Shown: positions 1 to 8,846 of the stretch, in pieces | How positions within the stretch are numbered: the first letter of the stretch is position 1 | Layout: every line of letters begins with the position of its first letter | NCBI RefSeq assembly: GCF_000721235.1 | Contig: NZ_JOFH01000027.1 | Location: forward strand, 62,001-126,000 | Length of the DNA stretch: 64,000 nt | Origin: Streptomyces olivaceus | GTDB taxonomy: Bacteria > Actinomycetota > Actinomycetes > Streptomycetales > Streptomycetaceae | Direction of reading: 5' to 3' | Program-made: the position numbers and the translations under genes | Notes under the pieces: model-generated | The model's input: the letters and a program-made list of their open reading frames with translations, nothing else | What the model was told of the DNA's origin: nothing | Databases searched by the model: none

Positions 1-6
1 CGGTGG

Positions 7-834
7 CTACCCGCCCGCTCTGCCGTTGCCCGCCCGCCGGGCCTCCGCCTGCCCCAGCAGTGTCTCGATGTGGTTGCGTGCCATGATGTCCACCTGCACA
101 TCGAGGTCTGCCCCGTACGTGCGCAGACCGAGCGTGAGGTGCTCCCGCATCCGCGTGGCCGCGAGGTCCTCGTCGCGTGCCTCGATCGCCTCGAAGATCT
201 CCGGGTGGTGCGGCACCCCCGGCTCCCCGATCGACGGGTCAGAGTTGGAGCGGAGCATCATCTCGAACATCATGCCGCTGATCGAGGACAGCATGATCCG
301 CAGTACGGGGTTCTTGCTCGCCACCGCGATCGCGTCGTGGAACTCCATGTCGGCCTGCGCCTTGACCACGGCGTCCGTGGCCGACTCCAGGGTCTCGCAC
401 GAGCGCCGCATCACGGCGATGTCGTCGTCCGTCGCCCGCCCGGTCGCCAGCCGGACCATCTCCACCTCCAGCGGAAGCCGCGCCTCGATGAGCTGGCGGA
501 CCGTCGGGCGGCCGGCGCGGTAGAGCGCGTCGTACTCCCTGGCCTGTCCCGAACTCTGCTCCCGGACGAAGGAACCGCGCCCCGGCGCGACCTCGATGAG
601 GCGCTGCGCCTCAAGCCGCCTCAGTACCTCGCGCACGACATTGCGACTGGAACCGAACTGGGCCGCCAACTCGCGCTCGGAGGGCAGCTTCGCCCCGACC
701 GCGATCTCGCCGGACCGGATTTCGTGCTCCAGCTGGCGCGCGATCCGCTCCGTCAGCAGACCGCGCTCCGCGGGTTCGGTGAGACGACCCGGCTGGGCGG
801 AATCCGACGACGGAGGGAGAGCGGACGACTGCAT
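7..834 (-). CDS. FadR-subfamily GntR transcriptional regulator
   Basis: A metabolite-responsive DNA-binding repressor or activator of about 275 residues. Residues 25-90 form a winged GntR helix-turn-helix with the family-typical LPSERELAAQFGSSR stretch. Residues 110-245 are an all-helical FCD ligand domain carrying an EFHDAI segment and a PHHPEI segment, typical of the metal/acid-binding pocket. I chose the ATG at 834 because the longer frame (GTG at 882) adds residues that do not look like this family. No Shine-Dalgarno precedes 834 and a TACGCT -10-like element lies about 10 bases upstream, so the mRNA may be leaderless (inference). The gene downstream on the same strand lies outside the window, so the regulated pathway is not visible. 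The MFS gene upstream on the same strand is separated by about 156 bases. Confidence 0.85.
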   Translation of the reverse strand: MQSSALPPSSDSAQPGRLTEPAERGLLTERIARQLEHEIRSGEIAVGAKLPSERELAAQFGSSRNVVREVLRRLEAQRLIEVAPGRGSFVREQSSGQAREYDALYRAGRPTVRQLIEARLPLEVEMVRLATGRATDDDIAVMRRSCETLESATDAVVKAQADMEFHDAIAVASKNPVLRIMLSSISGMMFEMMLRSNSDPSIGEPGVPHHPEIFEAIEARDEDLAATRMREHLTLGLRTYGADLDVQVDIMARNHIETLLGQAEARRAGNGRAGG

Positions 835-990
835 GGTCGCAGCGTACAACTGTCCCGGCAGCTTGATCGCGCCGCGGGGCAAGGCGCACCCGGGCGCCGG
901 ACGCCGGGCGGTGACGCAGCGAGGTGGTGGAGGGACGGAACCGGCCCACCCAGGGGATGCCGGGCGGGCCGGAGTGCGGGGAGGGCGGGT

Positions 991-2529
991 TCAGGCCGAA
1001 GTGGCCTCCGGCAGTGGGGCCTTCTCCTCGCCGGCGGGCGGCCCCTCCCCGGGTGCCTCCGCGCGGAAGGAGCCGGGCAGGACCAGGGCCGCGAGGGCCG
1101 CGACCACGCTGAAGGCGATGATGACCCAGTACGAGCCGCCGTAGGCGCCGGCGGGGTGGCCGCCCCCGTCGCCCAGCCGCTCCTGCAGGACGATGGCGAT
1201 CGCCGCGATGCCGAGCGCGCCACCGATCTGGTTGAAGATGAACAGCGCGCTGGTGGCCCGCGGCGCGCTGGCCTCGCCCACGGCCCGGTACATGAACGCC
1301 ATCGTGCCGGGCGCGGTCAGGCCGATGCCGTAGCCGGTGAGACCGAGTGCGACGGAGAGCAGCGCGGTGTTGGTGCCCGAGCCGATCTGCGAGAAGGCGA
1401 GCGCACCGAGCGCGGTGATCAGCATGCCGGCCGTCGAGGTGAGTCGCGCGGTGACCTTGTTCGCGGTCTTGCCCGAGGTGATCGCGCCGGCGGCGCCGAG
1501 GAATCCGGAGGGGATCAGCAGCAGACCGGCGTGCAGGGCGCCGAACTCACGGGACTGCTGGTAGTACAACGGGGTCAGGAAGAGCAGGGCGTTGGCGACG
1601 GCGCCGACGAAGAACATGGTGATGACGGCCATGGTGAAGCCGCGCTTGTCGAACATCCGCACGTCGATGAGCGGCGCCGGGGTGCGCAGCGCGTGCACCA
1701 CGTACCCCACGAGCAGCAGCACACCGGCGACGAAGGCGACCAGCACCTTCGGGGACGAGGCGTCGCCGGAGTGCGCGGCGGTCGTGAAGCTGTAGACCAG
1801 CGCGGCGAAGCCGGGGGAGAGGAGCGCCAGGCCGAGGACGTCCAGGCGCTCCTCGGGGCGGCCGGCATGCTGGTCGGCGGGCAGGGTGCGCAGCGCGAGC
1901 AGCAGGGCGACCAGGCCGATGGGCAGGTTGATCAGGAACATCCAGCGCCAGCTCACCGCGTCCACGAGGACACCGCCGAGGATGGGGCCGAGGATCGGGC
2001 CCAGGGTCAGCGGCAGCGAGATCAGCGCCATCGCCTTGGCGACCCGTGCGGGGCCCGCGGTCGTCGCGAGGACGCTCTGCACGACGGGCACGATCATGCC
2101 GCCGCCGAGCCCCTGGACCACCCGGAACACGATCAGCGACTCGATCGACCAGGCGAAGCCGGACAGCACCGAGCCGACCACGAACAGGGAGACGGCGGCG
2201 ATCCACATGCTGCGGCCGCCGTAGCGGTCGACGGCCCAGCCCGCGAACGGCGTGGCGACGGCGACGGCGAGCAGATAGCCGGCGGTGACCCACTGGACCG
2301 TCGCGAGCGGCGAGCCGAACTCGCCGCTGAGCGTCTTGACGCCGACGTTGACGATCGTCTCGTCGAGCAGCGCCATCAGCAGGGCGAGCAGCAGGACACC
2401 CGCCATGCGCAGGAATGCCGGGTCGAGTCTGTCGCTCGCCGGAGCGTCTGTCTCCGCCGGCGCTGGAGCGGTTTGCGAAGCGTCCGTCGTCGTATCGGGC
2501 GTGGAGGATTCGGGTGTTCCGCGTGTCAT
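991..2529 (-). CDS. DHA2-family MFS multidrug efflux transporter (EmrB/QacA type)
   Basis: A proton-coupled drug exporter in the cytoplasmic membrane, 512 residues with about 14 hydrophobic segments. An N-terminal acidic and Ala/Pro-rich tail precedes TM1, which carries the family's LLDETIVNV motif. The GPILGPILGG repeat followed by SWRWMFLINLPIG in the middle is diagnostic of DHA2 antiporters. The start is placed at ATG 2529 because the longer frame (to 2676) would put coding sequence across the regulatory palindrome at 2657-2680, and an AGGCGG lies a few bases before 2529. The gene is divergent from marR (2828-3289), the usual arrangement of a MarR repressor with the pump it controls. The substrate cannot be told from sequence. 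Confidence 0.88.
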   Translation of the reverse strand: MTRGTPESSTPDTTTDASQTAPAPAETDAPASDRLDPAFLRMAGVLLLALLMALLDETIVNVGVKTLSGEFGSPLATVQWVTAGYLLAVAVATPFAGWAVDRYGGRSMWIAAVSLFVVGSVLSGFAWSIESLIVFRVVQGLGGGMIVPVVQSVLATTAGPARVAKAMALISLPLTLGPILGPILGGVLVDAVSWRWMFLINLPIGLVALLLALRTLPADQHAGRPEERLDVLGLALLSPGFAALVYSFTTAAHSGDASSPKVLVAFVAGVLLLVGYVVHALRTPAPLIDVRMFDKRGFTMAVITMFFVGAVANALLFLTPLYYQQSREFGALHAGLLLIPSGFLGAAGAITSGKTANKVTARLTSTAGMLITALGALAFSQIGSGTNTALLSVALGLTGYGIGLTAPGTMAFMYRAVGEASAPRATSALFIFNQIGGALGIAAIAIVLQERLGDGGGHPAGAYGGSYWVIIAFSVVAALAALVLPGSFRAEAPGEGPPAGEEKAPLPEATSA

Positions 2530-2656
2530 GCGTACCGCCTGGTGTCGATGCAGTCGGGGACGGGCGCGGTCGCGCGCCGCACGCCCGGCCGGTGCCGGGG
2601 CATGCCGAGGACCGGCGTGGAACAACGCCGCTCGCTTCGTGTCTCTCACCGTAGAG

Positions 2657-2680
2657 CTAGATGCAGGCGCCTGCATCTAG
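2657..2680. promoter_or_regulatory. 24-bp perfect palindrome, probable MarR operator
   Basis: The half site CTAGATGCAGGC is followed immediately by its exact reverse complement, giving a gapless 24-bp inverted repeat. It lies about 130 bases upstream of the MFS start and 150 bases upstream of marR. The core ATGCAGG recurs at 2783-2789, just before a TATAGT -10-like hexamer (2794-2799) that would serve marR. MarR dimers typically bind near-perfect palindromes of about 16-24 bp in such divergent regions, so control of both genes is the natural reading (inference). Confidence 0.6.
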
Positions 2681-2827
2681 TTTCCCGGACAGATCTGCAG
2701 TGGTCCTGCCGGACACCCGGCCGTTGGGGCAGGTTAGGGGAGGGGAGCCCATGATAAGTATGTGTACGGACATGTATTGTGCATGCAGGTGGGTATAGTG
2801 GAGGGGAGTGAACGAAGGGGAGGCGAC

Positions 2828-3289
2828 ATGTCGGCCGACGAGCGCGCCGGGCGTCCCGGTGAGTTCGACCTGTGGCGTCGGCTGACGCTGATGGTCGGTC
2901 AGCTCAACCAGTCGCTGGAGCGGCTGCTCGCGAGCGAGTACCAGATCTCGCTGCCCGAGCTGATGGTGCTCGTCGAGTTGCGGTACGGCCATGAGCGCGG
3001 CACCCGTGTCCAGGAGCTGTCCGCCGCGGTGGGGCTCGACCAGTCGTCCATGAGCCGGCTCGTGACCCGGCTGGAGAACAAGGGCCTCACGGCCCGCGTC
3101 TCCTGCGAACACGACCGCCGCGGTGTGTACTGCACGCTGACGCCCGCGGGAGCCGAGCGCGGCGAACGGGCCGAGGCCCGCTGCCGTGAGGAGCTGACGG
3201 GACTCCTCGACGTCGCCTCGTTCGACGACCGCTGGGCAGCGCTCGTCGCCCGCTTCCGGCACACGGCGGCCGGCTCCGTCGCCCCTTGA
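2828..3289 (+). CDS. MarR-family transcriptional regulator
   Basis: A 153-residue winged-helix regulator, predicted to repress the divergent efflux pump and probably itself. The visible order is a dimerisation helix (DLWRRLTLMVGQLNQSLERLL), a recognition helix region (VGLDQSSMSRLVTRLENKG) and a wing with the classic DRRG (EHDRRGVYCTLTPAG). ATG 2828 is chosen because a strong AAGGGGAGG lies 5-13 bases before it; upstream in-frame ATGs at 2762 and 2783 have no ribosome-binding site and would overlap the promoter. A TATAGT hexamer at 2794-2799 is the likely -10. Confidence 0.88.
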   Translation: MSADERAGRPGEFDLWRRLTLMVGQLNQSLERLLASEYQISLPELMVLVELRYGHERGTRVQELSAAVGLDQSSMSRLVTRLENKGLTARVSCEHDRRGVYCTLTPAGAERGERAEARCREELTGLLDVASFDDRWAALVARFRHTAAGSVAP

Positions 3290-3323
3290 TCCCGGTCGCC
3301 GCATTCCCGTCTGCCCGGCGACG

Positions 3324-3338
3324 CCGGCCTCCGGCCGG
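3324..3338. terminator. candidate bidirectional terminator hairpin
   Basis: CCGGCC and GGCCGG form a 6-bp stem with a 3-base loop, followed directly by a second GC hairpin (GGGGGCGCCCCC). It lies between the convergent ends of marR (3289) and the Lrp gene (3377). There is no U tract, as is common in high-GC actinomycetes. Confidence 0.4.
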
Positions 3339-3376
3339 GGGCGCCCCCAGGGCGCGCACCTGACGGCGCCGGGCCC

Positions 3377-4366
3377 TCACCGGGGCGGCGCGACCAGTCG
3401 GCCCTGGTAGACGAGTGAGGCGGCCTTCTTGAGGATGCGCAGGCGGACGCCGACCGTGTAGCCGGTGACTCCGGGCACCGTCGCCAGCCGGCGGCTCAGC
3501 CAGTCGTAGAAGTCGGCGGTGCTGGTGCACATGACGATCGCCATCAGGTTCTGCGCCCCGGTCGTGGCGCAGGCGAAGACGACCCGGGGCAGCGCGGCGA
3601 CGGCCGAGCCCGTCGCGTGCAGGTGGGCGGGGGACGTGGTCAGCCAGATCGCGGCGCTGAAGGGGTAGCCCAGCTTCTCCAGGGCCAGGTCCACGTCGTA
3701 GAAGAGGGTGCCCGAGCGCTCCAGCGACTCCAGGCGCCGGGCGACCCGGCCCGTGGTCCAGCCGGTGCGGTCGGCGAGCGTGGCCTGGCTCGCCCGGCCG
3801 TCCTCGGCCAGCGCGGCGAGCAGGGGCGCGTCCTCCTCGTGCGGCGCGAGGGGCGGGCCCTGCGATGCCGTGCGCGGATGGTGCTCGCGCAGGGACCGCT
3901 CCGCGTCCTCGGGGAGCGAGGGGCTGAGCCGCCTCCAGTCCGCGCCGGGCGGGGAGTAGGTGTGCAGGACCATCCGGCTGTCGATGTCCAGCACGCCCGG
4001 CGTGCGGGAGAGCTGGCGCAGGACCTCCGGCATCCGCCCCTCGTGCGGTGTCGCCATCGAACACACGATCTCGGAGCCGCCGAAGGTGATGTGCGCGAAG
4101 GAGACCTCGGGGAGCCGGGTCAGCGCGTCGGCGCACGCGTCGATCCGGTCGGGGCGCAGCGAGACCCGGACCAGGCTCGCCACCAGGCCCTGCACCGCCG
4201 GGTCGACGAGCCCCACCACCCTGACCGTGCCCGTGCGCCGCATCGTCCGGTAGCGGCGCGCGACGGTCTGTTCCGAGGCGCCGACCACCTCACCGACCAG
4301 CCGGAACGGCGCCCGGGGTGCGATATGGAGCGCGTGGAGGATATGGCTGTCCAGGGTGTCGAGCAT
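3377..4366 (-). CDS. Lrp/AsnC-family regulator with two fused copies of the HTH/RAM unit
   Basis: A 329-residue protein, about twice the length of a standard Lrp/AsnC member. Residues 3-60 are a first AsnC helix-turn-helix (LDSHILHAL...EQTVARRYRTMRRTG) with a RAM-like ligand region after it. A second HTH begins near residue 170 (DAPLLAALAEDGRASQATLADRTGWTTGRV) with a second RAM domain to the end. A tandem architecture of this kind would let one chain supply two DNA-binding heads. ATG 4366 begins exactly at the first HTH. No Shine-Dalgarno precedes it and CATACT lies close upstream, so a leaderless transcript is possible. It is divergent from the MFS gene at 4658, its likely target. Confidence 0.85.
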   Translation of the reverse strand: MLDTLDSHILHALHIAPRAPFRLVGEVVGASEQTVARRYRTMRRTGTVRVVGLVDPAVQGLVASLVRVSLRPDRIDACADALTRLPEVSFAHITFGGSEIVCSMATPHEGRMPEVLRQLSRTPGVLDIDSRMVLHTYSPPGADWRRLSPSLPEDAERSLREHHPRTASQGPPLAPHEEDAPLLAALAEDGRASQATLADRTGWTTGRVARRLESLERSGTLFYDVDLALEKLGYPFSAAIWLTTSPAHLHATGSAVAALPRVVFACATTGAQNLMAIVMCTSTADFYDWLSRRLATVPGVTGYTVGVRLRILKKAASLVYQGRLVAPPR

Positions 4367-4540
4367 GGAGCAAGTATGGCGTGGTGGGGACTTGGGTGCA
4401 GGTTTCCGCTGGTTGCAGGGGTTGTGTTTGATGGAAAGGACTCTGTGGAGGGAGACTCGGTGAGGCTCGATGTTCGATTTTCGGGCCGCCGGCCGACGGC
4501 GTCCGGTGCGACACGGCCCGGCCGTGCGGCTCCGACTCAT

Positions 4541-4597
4541 GGCGGCTCCGGCCCGCGGCGGCTCCGGCCGTGCGGCCCGGTCGCGGCCGGAGCCGCC
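4541..4597 (+). promoter_or_regulatory. structured leader with two competing left arms before the MFS gene
   Basis: GGCGGCTCCGGCCG (4557-4570) pairs perfectly with CGGCCGGAGCCGCC (4584-4597), a 14-bp stem with a 13-base loop. The first 12 bases of the left arm also occur at 4541-4552, so the right arm could pair with either copy. It ends 60 bases before the MFS start. It may be an attenuator or terminator in the 5' leader (inference), or simply a GC-rich repeat. Confidence 0.35.
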
Positions 4598-4657
4598 GCC
4601 CCAGGCCTCTCGTCTCTCATCGCTTCCCGCGCCGGCCCCCGGCGCCGCTAAGGAGTT

Positions 4658-6295
4658 GTGTTGTCCCAGTCACCGCCCTCACCCGTGGCCCGTCGCGGGG
4701 CGACCGTGGTCATGGCCTGTCTCGGGGTCTTCGTCGCCTACCTGCCGGTGACCAGCGTCTCGGTGAGCCTGACCGCCATCCAGTCGGCGCTGTCCACGAC
4801 GACCTCCCAACTGGCCTGGGTGTCGGACGCCTTCGTGCTGCCGATGGCCGCCTTCATCCTCACCGCCGGCGTCTTCGGCGACGTGCACGGCCGGCGCAAG
4901 GTGTTCCTCGCCGGACTGCTGCTCTCCGCCGCCGGCGCGGCCACCTCGCTCACCGCGCACTCGATCGGCCAACTGTGGGCCGGGCAGGCGCTGTCCGGGC
5001 TCGGCGCCGCCGCGTTGCTGCCCACGACGCTGGCCCTCATCAGCCACGCCGTACCCGACCACCGCGAGCGCGGGAAGTTCATCGGCATCTGGGCGATGTG
5101 CCTGCTCGGCGCGCTCGCCGTCGGCGGTGTGCTGGCCGGGACGATCATCAGCAGCGTCAGCTGGCGCTGGATCTTCCTCGTGCCGCTGCCCGTCGCCCTC
5201 GTCGCCGTCGTCATCGCCCTGCGGGCCCTGCCCGAGTCCCGCGCTCCGCGCGCCGGGCGGCTCGACTGGCCCGGGCAGATCACCGCCGCGCTCGCCATCA
5301 CCGCGCTCGTCTACGGCGTCATCGAGGGCGGCGCCGGCTCCTTCGGCGACCCGCAGGTCGTCGCCGCGCTCGCCGTCGCCGTCGTCAGCGGCGCCCTCTT
5401 CGTCGTGGTCGAGCGGCGCTCCGCCCACCCGATGCTCGACCTCGCGCTCTTCCGCAGCCCCGGCTTCACCGCCACGGCCCTCGTCGCCATGATCATGTTC
5501 CTGGGCATGATCGGCTTCTTCTTCGTGCTGAGCCTCTACTTCGGCATGGTCCAGCGGCTCGACACCCTCGGCACCGCCTGGCGCCTCCTCGTGATCACCG
5601 GGGCCGCCCTGGTCGTCAGCGGTGTCGCGGGACGCGTCATGCACCGGCTCTCGCCCCGCCTCATGATCACCACCGGTCTGCTCATGATGACGGCGGCCAT
5701 GCTCACCCTGCTCGGCGCGGACGCCGGTACCTCCTTCGGCTCGCTCTCCTGGCGGCTGCTCCTGCTGGGGCTCGGCATGGGCCTGGTGACGACGCCGATG
5801 ACGGCCACCGCGGTCGCCTCCGTACCGCACCCGCTGGCCGGGATGGCGGCCGCCGGCAACAACGCCTTCCGCCAGGTCGGCGGAGCGCTCGGCCCCGCCG
5901 TGCTCGGCGCCCTGCTCACCAGCCGCGCCGTCTCCTCGCTCCCCGGCCACCTCGCCGACGCGGGCGTGGACGGCGCGCTGGCCGGCCGGGTCACCGACGC
6001 GACGCGGGACTCCGGTCTCGGCGCGGTGGGCTCGCTGGCCCTCGGGCCGCAGGCGGGCCAGGTCTTCGGCGCGGTCGGGGACGCCTTCCTCGACGGCATG
6101 CGCCTGTGCCTGATCGTCTCGGCCGGCCTCACGTTCCTGGCCGCGGTCCTCGCCTTCGTCCTCCTCCACCCCGGCGTGGGACGCAACCGCTCGACGCGCG
6201 TCGCCGGCGAACCGGCCGCCGCGCGGGTGCCCGAGCCCGCGCGGACCCGGGAGACCGACGAGGCCGGCGAGGTCGGCACGGGGGCGCCCGCCTGA
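4658..6295 (+). CDS. DHA2-family MFS efflux transporter
   Basis: An integral membrane antiporter of about 545 residues with roughly 14 transmembrane segments. TM1 includes VVMACLGVFVAYLPVTSVSVSL, followed by the conserved loop GVFGDVHGRRKVFLAG (motif A, GDxxGRRK) and the SWRWIFLVPLPVALVAV region typical of DHA2. The C-terminal 40 residues are polar and disordered. The frame can start at GTG 4658 or TTG 4661. AAGGAG at 4650-4655 sits 2 bases before the former and 5 before the latter, so TTG 4661 may be the real start. The divergent Lrp-type regulator is the probable controller. It converges with GH125 (stop 6298), leaving only two bases between them. Confidence 0.86.
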   Translation: MLSQSPPSPVARRGATVVMACLGVFVAYLPVTSVSVSLTAIQSALSTTTSQLAWVSDAFVLPMAAFILTAGVFGDVHGRRKVFLAGLLLSAAGAATSLTAHSIGQLWAGQALSGLGAAALLPTTLALISHAVPDHRERGKFIGIWAMCLLGALAVGGVLAGTIISSVSWRWIFLVPLPVALVAVVIALRALPESRAPRAGRLDWPGQITAALAITALVYGVIEGGAGSFGDPQVVAALAVAVVSGALFVVVERRSAHPMLDLALFRSPGFTATALVAMIMFLGMIGFFFVLSLYFGMVQRLDTLGTAWRLLVITGAALVVSGVAGRVMHRLSPRLMITTGLLMMTAAMLTLLGADAGTSFGSLSWRLLLLGLGMGLVTTPMTATAVASVPHPLAGMAAAGNNAFRQVGGALGPAVLGALLTSRAVSSLPGHLADAGVDGALAGRVTDATRDSGLGAVGSLALGPQAGQVFGAVGDAFLDGMRLCLIVSAGLTFLAAVLAFVLLHPGVGRNRSTRVAGEPAAARVPEPARTRETDEAGEVGTGAPA

Positions 6296-6297
6296 CC

Positions 6298-7599
6298 TCA
6301 GGCCCGCGCCCACAGGGGCCGGGTGCCGAGTCCGGCGACGTCCAGGGCGAGTTCCGCGTACATGGCGTTGGCCCAGGAGAACCAGGGACGGGTGTAGCGC
6401 CCGGGGTCGTCCTTGTGGAACGACTCGTGCATCTGGCCCGTGCCCGCGTCGGTGGCCAGGAGCGTGCGCAGGAGGGCGACCTTCTCCGCCTCGTCGTCGC
6501 TGGTCAGGCCCTGGACGGCGAGGGCGATCGGCCAGATGTGGTCGTCCGGGGTGTGCGGGCTGCCGATGCCCTCGGCGGCCGTCCCCCGGCACCAGGTGGG
6601 GTTCGCCGAGGAGAGGACGAACCGCCGGGTGGCGAGGTAGAGCGGGTCGGTGACGGGGACGTTCGCGACGAGGGGCAGGGAGAGCAGCCCGGGCATGTTG
6701 GCGTCGTCCATCAGCAGCGTGCTGCCGCGGCCGTCGACCTCGTAGGCGTAGATCCGCCCGAACCGGGGGTGCTCCACGGTGCCGTGCCGCAGCGTGGCGG
6801 CCCGCAGTTCCGCCGCCAACCGCGTCGCGCTGTCGGCGAGTCCGGAGTCCTGGGCGTGCCGGGACAGTTCGGCCACGCCGTCGAGGGCGGCGGCGGCACA
6901 CAGGTTCGCGGGGACGTTGTACCCGTAGCGGCACGCGTCGTCGCTGGGCCGGAAGCCGCTCCAGGTCATCCCGGTCCTCGCGACCGGGGTTCCCCGCCCT
7001 CCGTCGGCCAGGGTGTCGCCCGGCGGGCAGTCGTCGCGGCGGAAGCGGTACGTGGAGCGGTGTTCGTGGTCCTGCTCCGTGCGCCACACCCCGATGGCCG
7101 TGCGCGCCGTCCGAAGCGCCCCGGGGACATGGTCGGTCCGTCCGGTCGCCCTCCAGAAGCGGTGGGCCAGCAGAAGGGGGAGGGCGAGGGAGTCGACCTC
7201 GTACTTCTCCTCCCACACCCAGGGGTCGTCGCACAGGTCGCCGGGGTCGTGGGCCCGGCCGGACGGTTCGGCGTTGAAGGCGTTGGCGTAGGGGTCGTGC
7301 GCGATCTGCTGGAACTGGCGGTGGAGCACGGCCAGCACGAGGTCCTGCAGCGGCGGGTTGTCCCCGAGGAGCGCCAGGTAGGGCATCAGCTGTGTGGAGG
7401 AGTCGCGCAGCCACATGGCGGGGATGTCGCCGGTCACGACGAACGCGGTGCGGTCGGGCATCTCCTGGATGGTGCGGGCCAGCGTGTCGTCCAGGCAGCG
7501 CGTCAGCGTCTCACCGAGACGGGGGTCGCCCAGGGCGTCCAGTCGGTGGATCGCCCGCCGGACGACCGGGTGGTCCTTGACGGTGGTGGGAAAGCCCAT
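6298..7599 (-). CDS. GH125 exo-alpha-1,6-mannosidase
   Basis: A metal-independent inverting exo-mannosidase that removes terminal alpha-1,6-mannose from mannan oligosaccharides or N-glycan cores. The chain is 433 residues, the usual length, with no signal peptide, so it acts in the cytoplasm. Signature segments are AMWLRDSSTQLMPYL (residues 61-75), WVWEEKYEVDSLALP (127-141), SGFRPSDDACRYGYNVPAN (214-232) and MHESFHKDDPGRYTRPWFSW (390-409). D220 and E392 align with the catalytic acid and base known for the Clostridium perfringens enzyme. It is the last gene of the PMI-ROK-LacI-GH125 arm, with a gap of about 120 bases after lacI. Together with GH38 it would degrade oligosaccharides imported after GH76 cleavage. 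Confidence 0.9.
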   Translation of the reverse strand: MGFPTTVKDHPVVRRAIHRLDALGDPRLGETLTRCLDDTLARTIQEMPDRTAFVVTGDIPAMWLRDSSTQLMPYLALLGDNPPLQDLVLAVLHRQFQQIAHDPYANAFNAEPSGRAHDPGDLCDDPWVWEEKYEVDSLALPLLLAHRFWRATGRTDHVPGALRTARTAIGVWRTEQDHEHRSTYRFRRDDCPPGDTLADGGRGTPVARTGMTWSGFRPSDDACRYGYNVPANLCAAAALDGVAELSRHAQDSGLADSATRLAAELRAATLRHGTVEHPRFGRIYAYEVDGRGSTLLMDDANMPGLLSLPLVANVPVTDPLYLATRRFVLSSANPTWCRGTAAEGIGSPHTPDDHIWPIALAVQGLTSDDEAEKVALLRTLLATDAGTGQMHESFHKDDPGRYTRPWFSWANAMYAELALDVAGLGTRPLWARA

Positions 7600-7722
7600 G
7601 GGGCAGCAGCCTCTCAGCGGTCGGCCGACGGGTGGTTTCTGTGCGGGTGAGCGGGTGAGCGGGTGAGCGGTCGCGCGGGCGCAGGGCGCGCCGGCTGCTC
7701 GGCGGAGGGGTACGGATAAGGG

Positions 7723-8736
7723 TCAGCCCCGGTCCGGCGCGCCGCGGCGGACCACCCGGGTCGGGACGGTGACGCGGCGCGAGGGCGGCGGTTCCGCGTC
7801 GCGGTGTTCGAGGCGGTCGACCAGCAGCCGGGCGGCCTGGCGGCCGATCTCGTCCGCGTCGTACGAGACGAGGGTCAGGGGCAGACCGAGGACGTCGGAG
7901 AGGTCGAAGTCGTCGAAGCCGGCCACGGGGAGGGTGGTGTCCGCCTTGTAGAGGGCCCGGATCGAGCCCTGGCTGATGCGGTTGTTGGTGCAGAACAGGG
8001 CGGTGGGGCGCTCCGCCTGCTCCAGCAGGTCGAGGGTGGCGCGCTCGGCCGCCGCGGAGTCGACCAGCCCCTGGCGGATCAGGGCGTTGTCCGGCTCGAT
8101 GCCGACCTCCTCGTGGGCCGCCCAGAAGCCGCGCAGGCGTTCCGCACCCGTGTAGAGCGCCGGCGGGTTGCCGAGGAAGGCGACGCGGGTGTGTCCGTCG
8201 GCCAGCAGGCGGGCGGTGGCCTCGCGGGCGCCGTGGAAGTCCTCGACCAGGACGCAGTCGGTGTCGAGCCCGGCGGGCGGCCGTGCGGCGAAGACGACCG
8301 GGACGTGCCGCATGGCCGCGGCCAGGTGCTGCTGGCGGCTGCCGGCCGGGACGACGATCAGCCCTTCGACCTGGTGGTCGACGAGTCCGTCGATCAGCTC
8401 GGGTTCCCGGTCGGCCTGCTCGCCGGAGTTGCTGAGCAGCACGCGGAACCCGTACTCCGTCGCGACTTCCTGGACGCCGAGCGCGAGGCGCGAGTAGAAG
8501 GGGTTGGCGAGGTTGGTGACGACGAGGCCGATCATCCCGCTGCCGCCGAGGCGGAGACTGCGCGCGGTCTGGTTGCGGCGGTAGCCCAGCCGGTCGACCG
8601 CCGCGAAGACCCGCTCGCGGGTGGCCGTCGAGACGCCGGGGTCGTTCTTGAGTACGCGTGACACGGTCATCGCGCTGACCTGCGCGAGCCTGCCGACGTC
8701 GTGCATCGTCGGCAGTCCGCCCCGCCGAGCGGTCAC
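7723..8736 (-). CDS. LacI-family repressor of the mannan locus
   Basis: A 337-residue sugar-responsive repressor. The N-terminal HTH is canonical (MHDVGRLAQVSAMTVSRVL) followed by the hinge region (RRNQTARSLR), and a periplasmic-binding-protein-like effector domain follows (GMIGLVVTNLANPFYSRLALGV...). GTG 8736 is chosen because AAGGGGCAGGGG lies directly upstream; an in-frame ATG at 8706 would remove the first residues of the HTH domain. The gene sits between the ROK kinase and GH125 genes, so it is likely to sense mannose or a manno-oligosaccharide and to act at the divergent intergenic region 11525-11816 (inference). Confidence 0.9.
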   Translation of the reverse strand: MTARRGGLPTMHDVGRLAQVSAMTVSRVLKNDPGVSTATRERVFAAVDRLGYRRNQTARSLRLGGSGMIGLVVTNLANPFYSRLALGVQEVATEYGFRVLLSNSGEQADREPELIDGLVDHQVEGLIVVPAGSRQQHLAAAMRHVPVVFAARPPAGLDTDCVLVEDFHGAREATARLLADGHTRVAFLGNPPALYTGAERLRGFWAAHEEVGIEPDNALIRQGLVDSAAAERATLDLLEQAERPTALFCTNNRISQGSIRALYKADTTLPVAGFDDFDLSDVLGLPLTLVSYDADEIGRQAARLLVDRLEHRDAEPPPSRRVTVPTRVVRRGAPDRG

Positions 8737-8846
8737 ACCCCTGCCCCTTTCGCCGTCCACCTGCACCGGTGCCCCAGGAGGCGTCGTTCGGATCTTGCCG
8801 GGGGTCGCGGGCCCCGGCACGGGATCCGAACGGCACCCCCGCGCCG

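Noticed and set aside
70..2754. A long plus-strand frame across the FadR and MFS genes
   Set aside because: Low-complexity Arg/Gly/Asp-rich translation with no domain; it is the antisense of two recognisable genes.
4570..7650. Long frames in both strands over the second MFS and GH125 genes
   Set aside because: Compositionally biased, no motif; codon pattern belongs to the MFS and GH125 frames.
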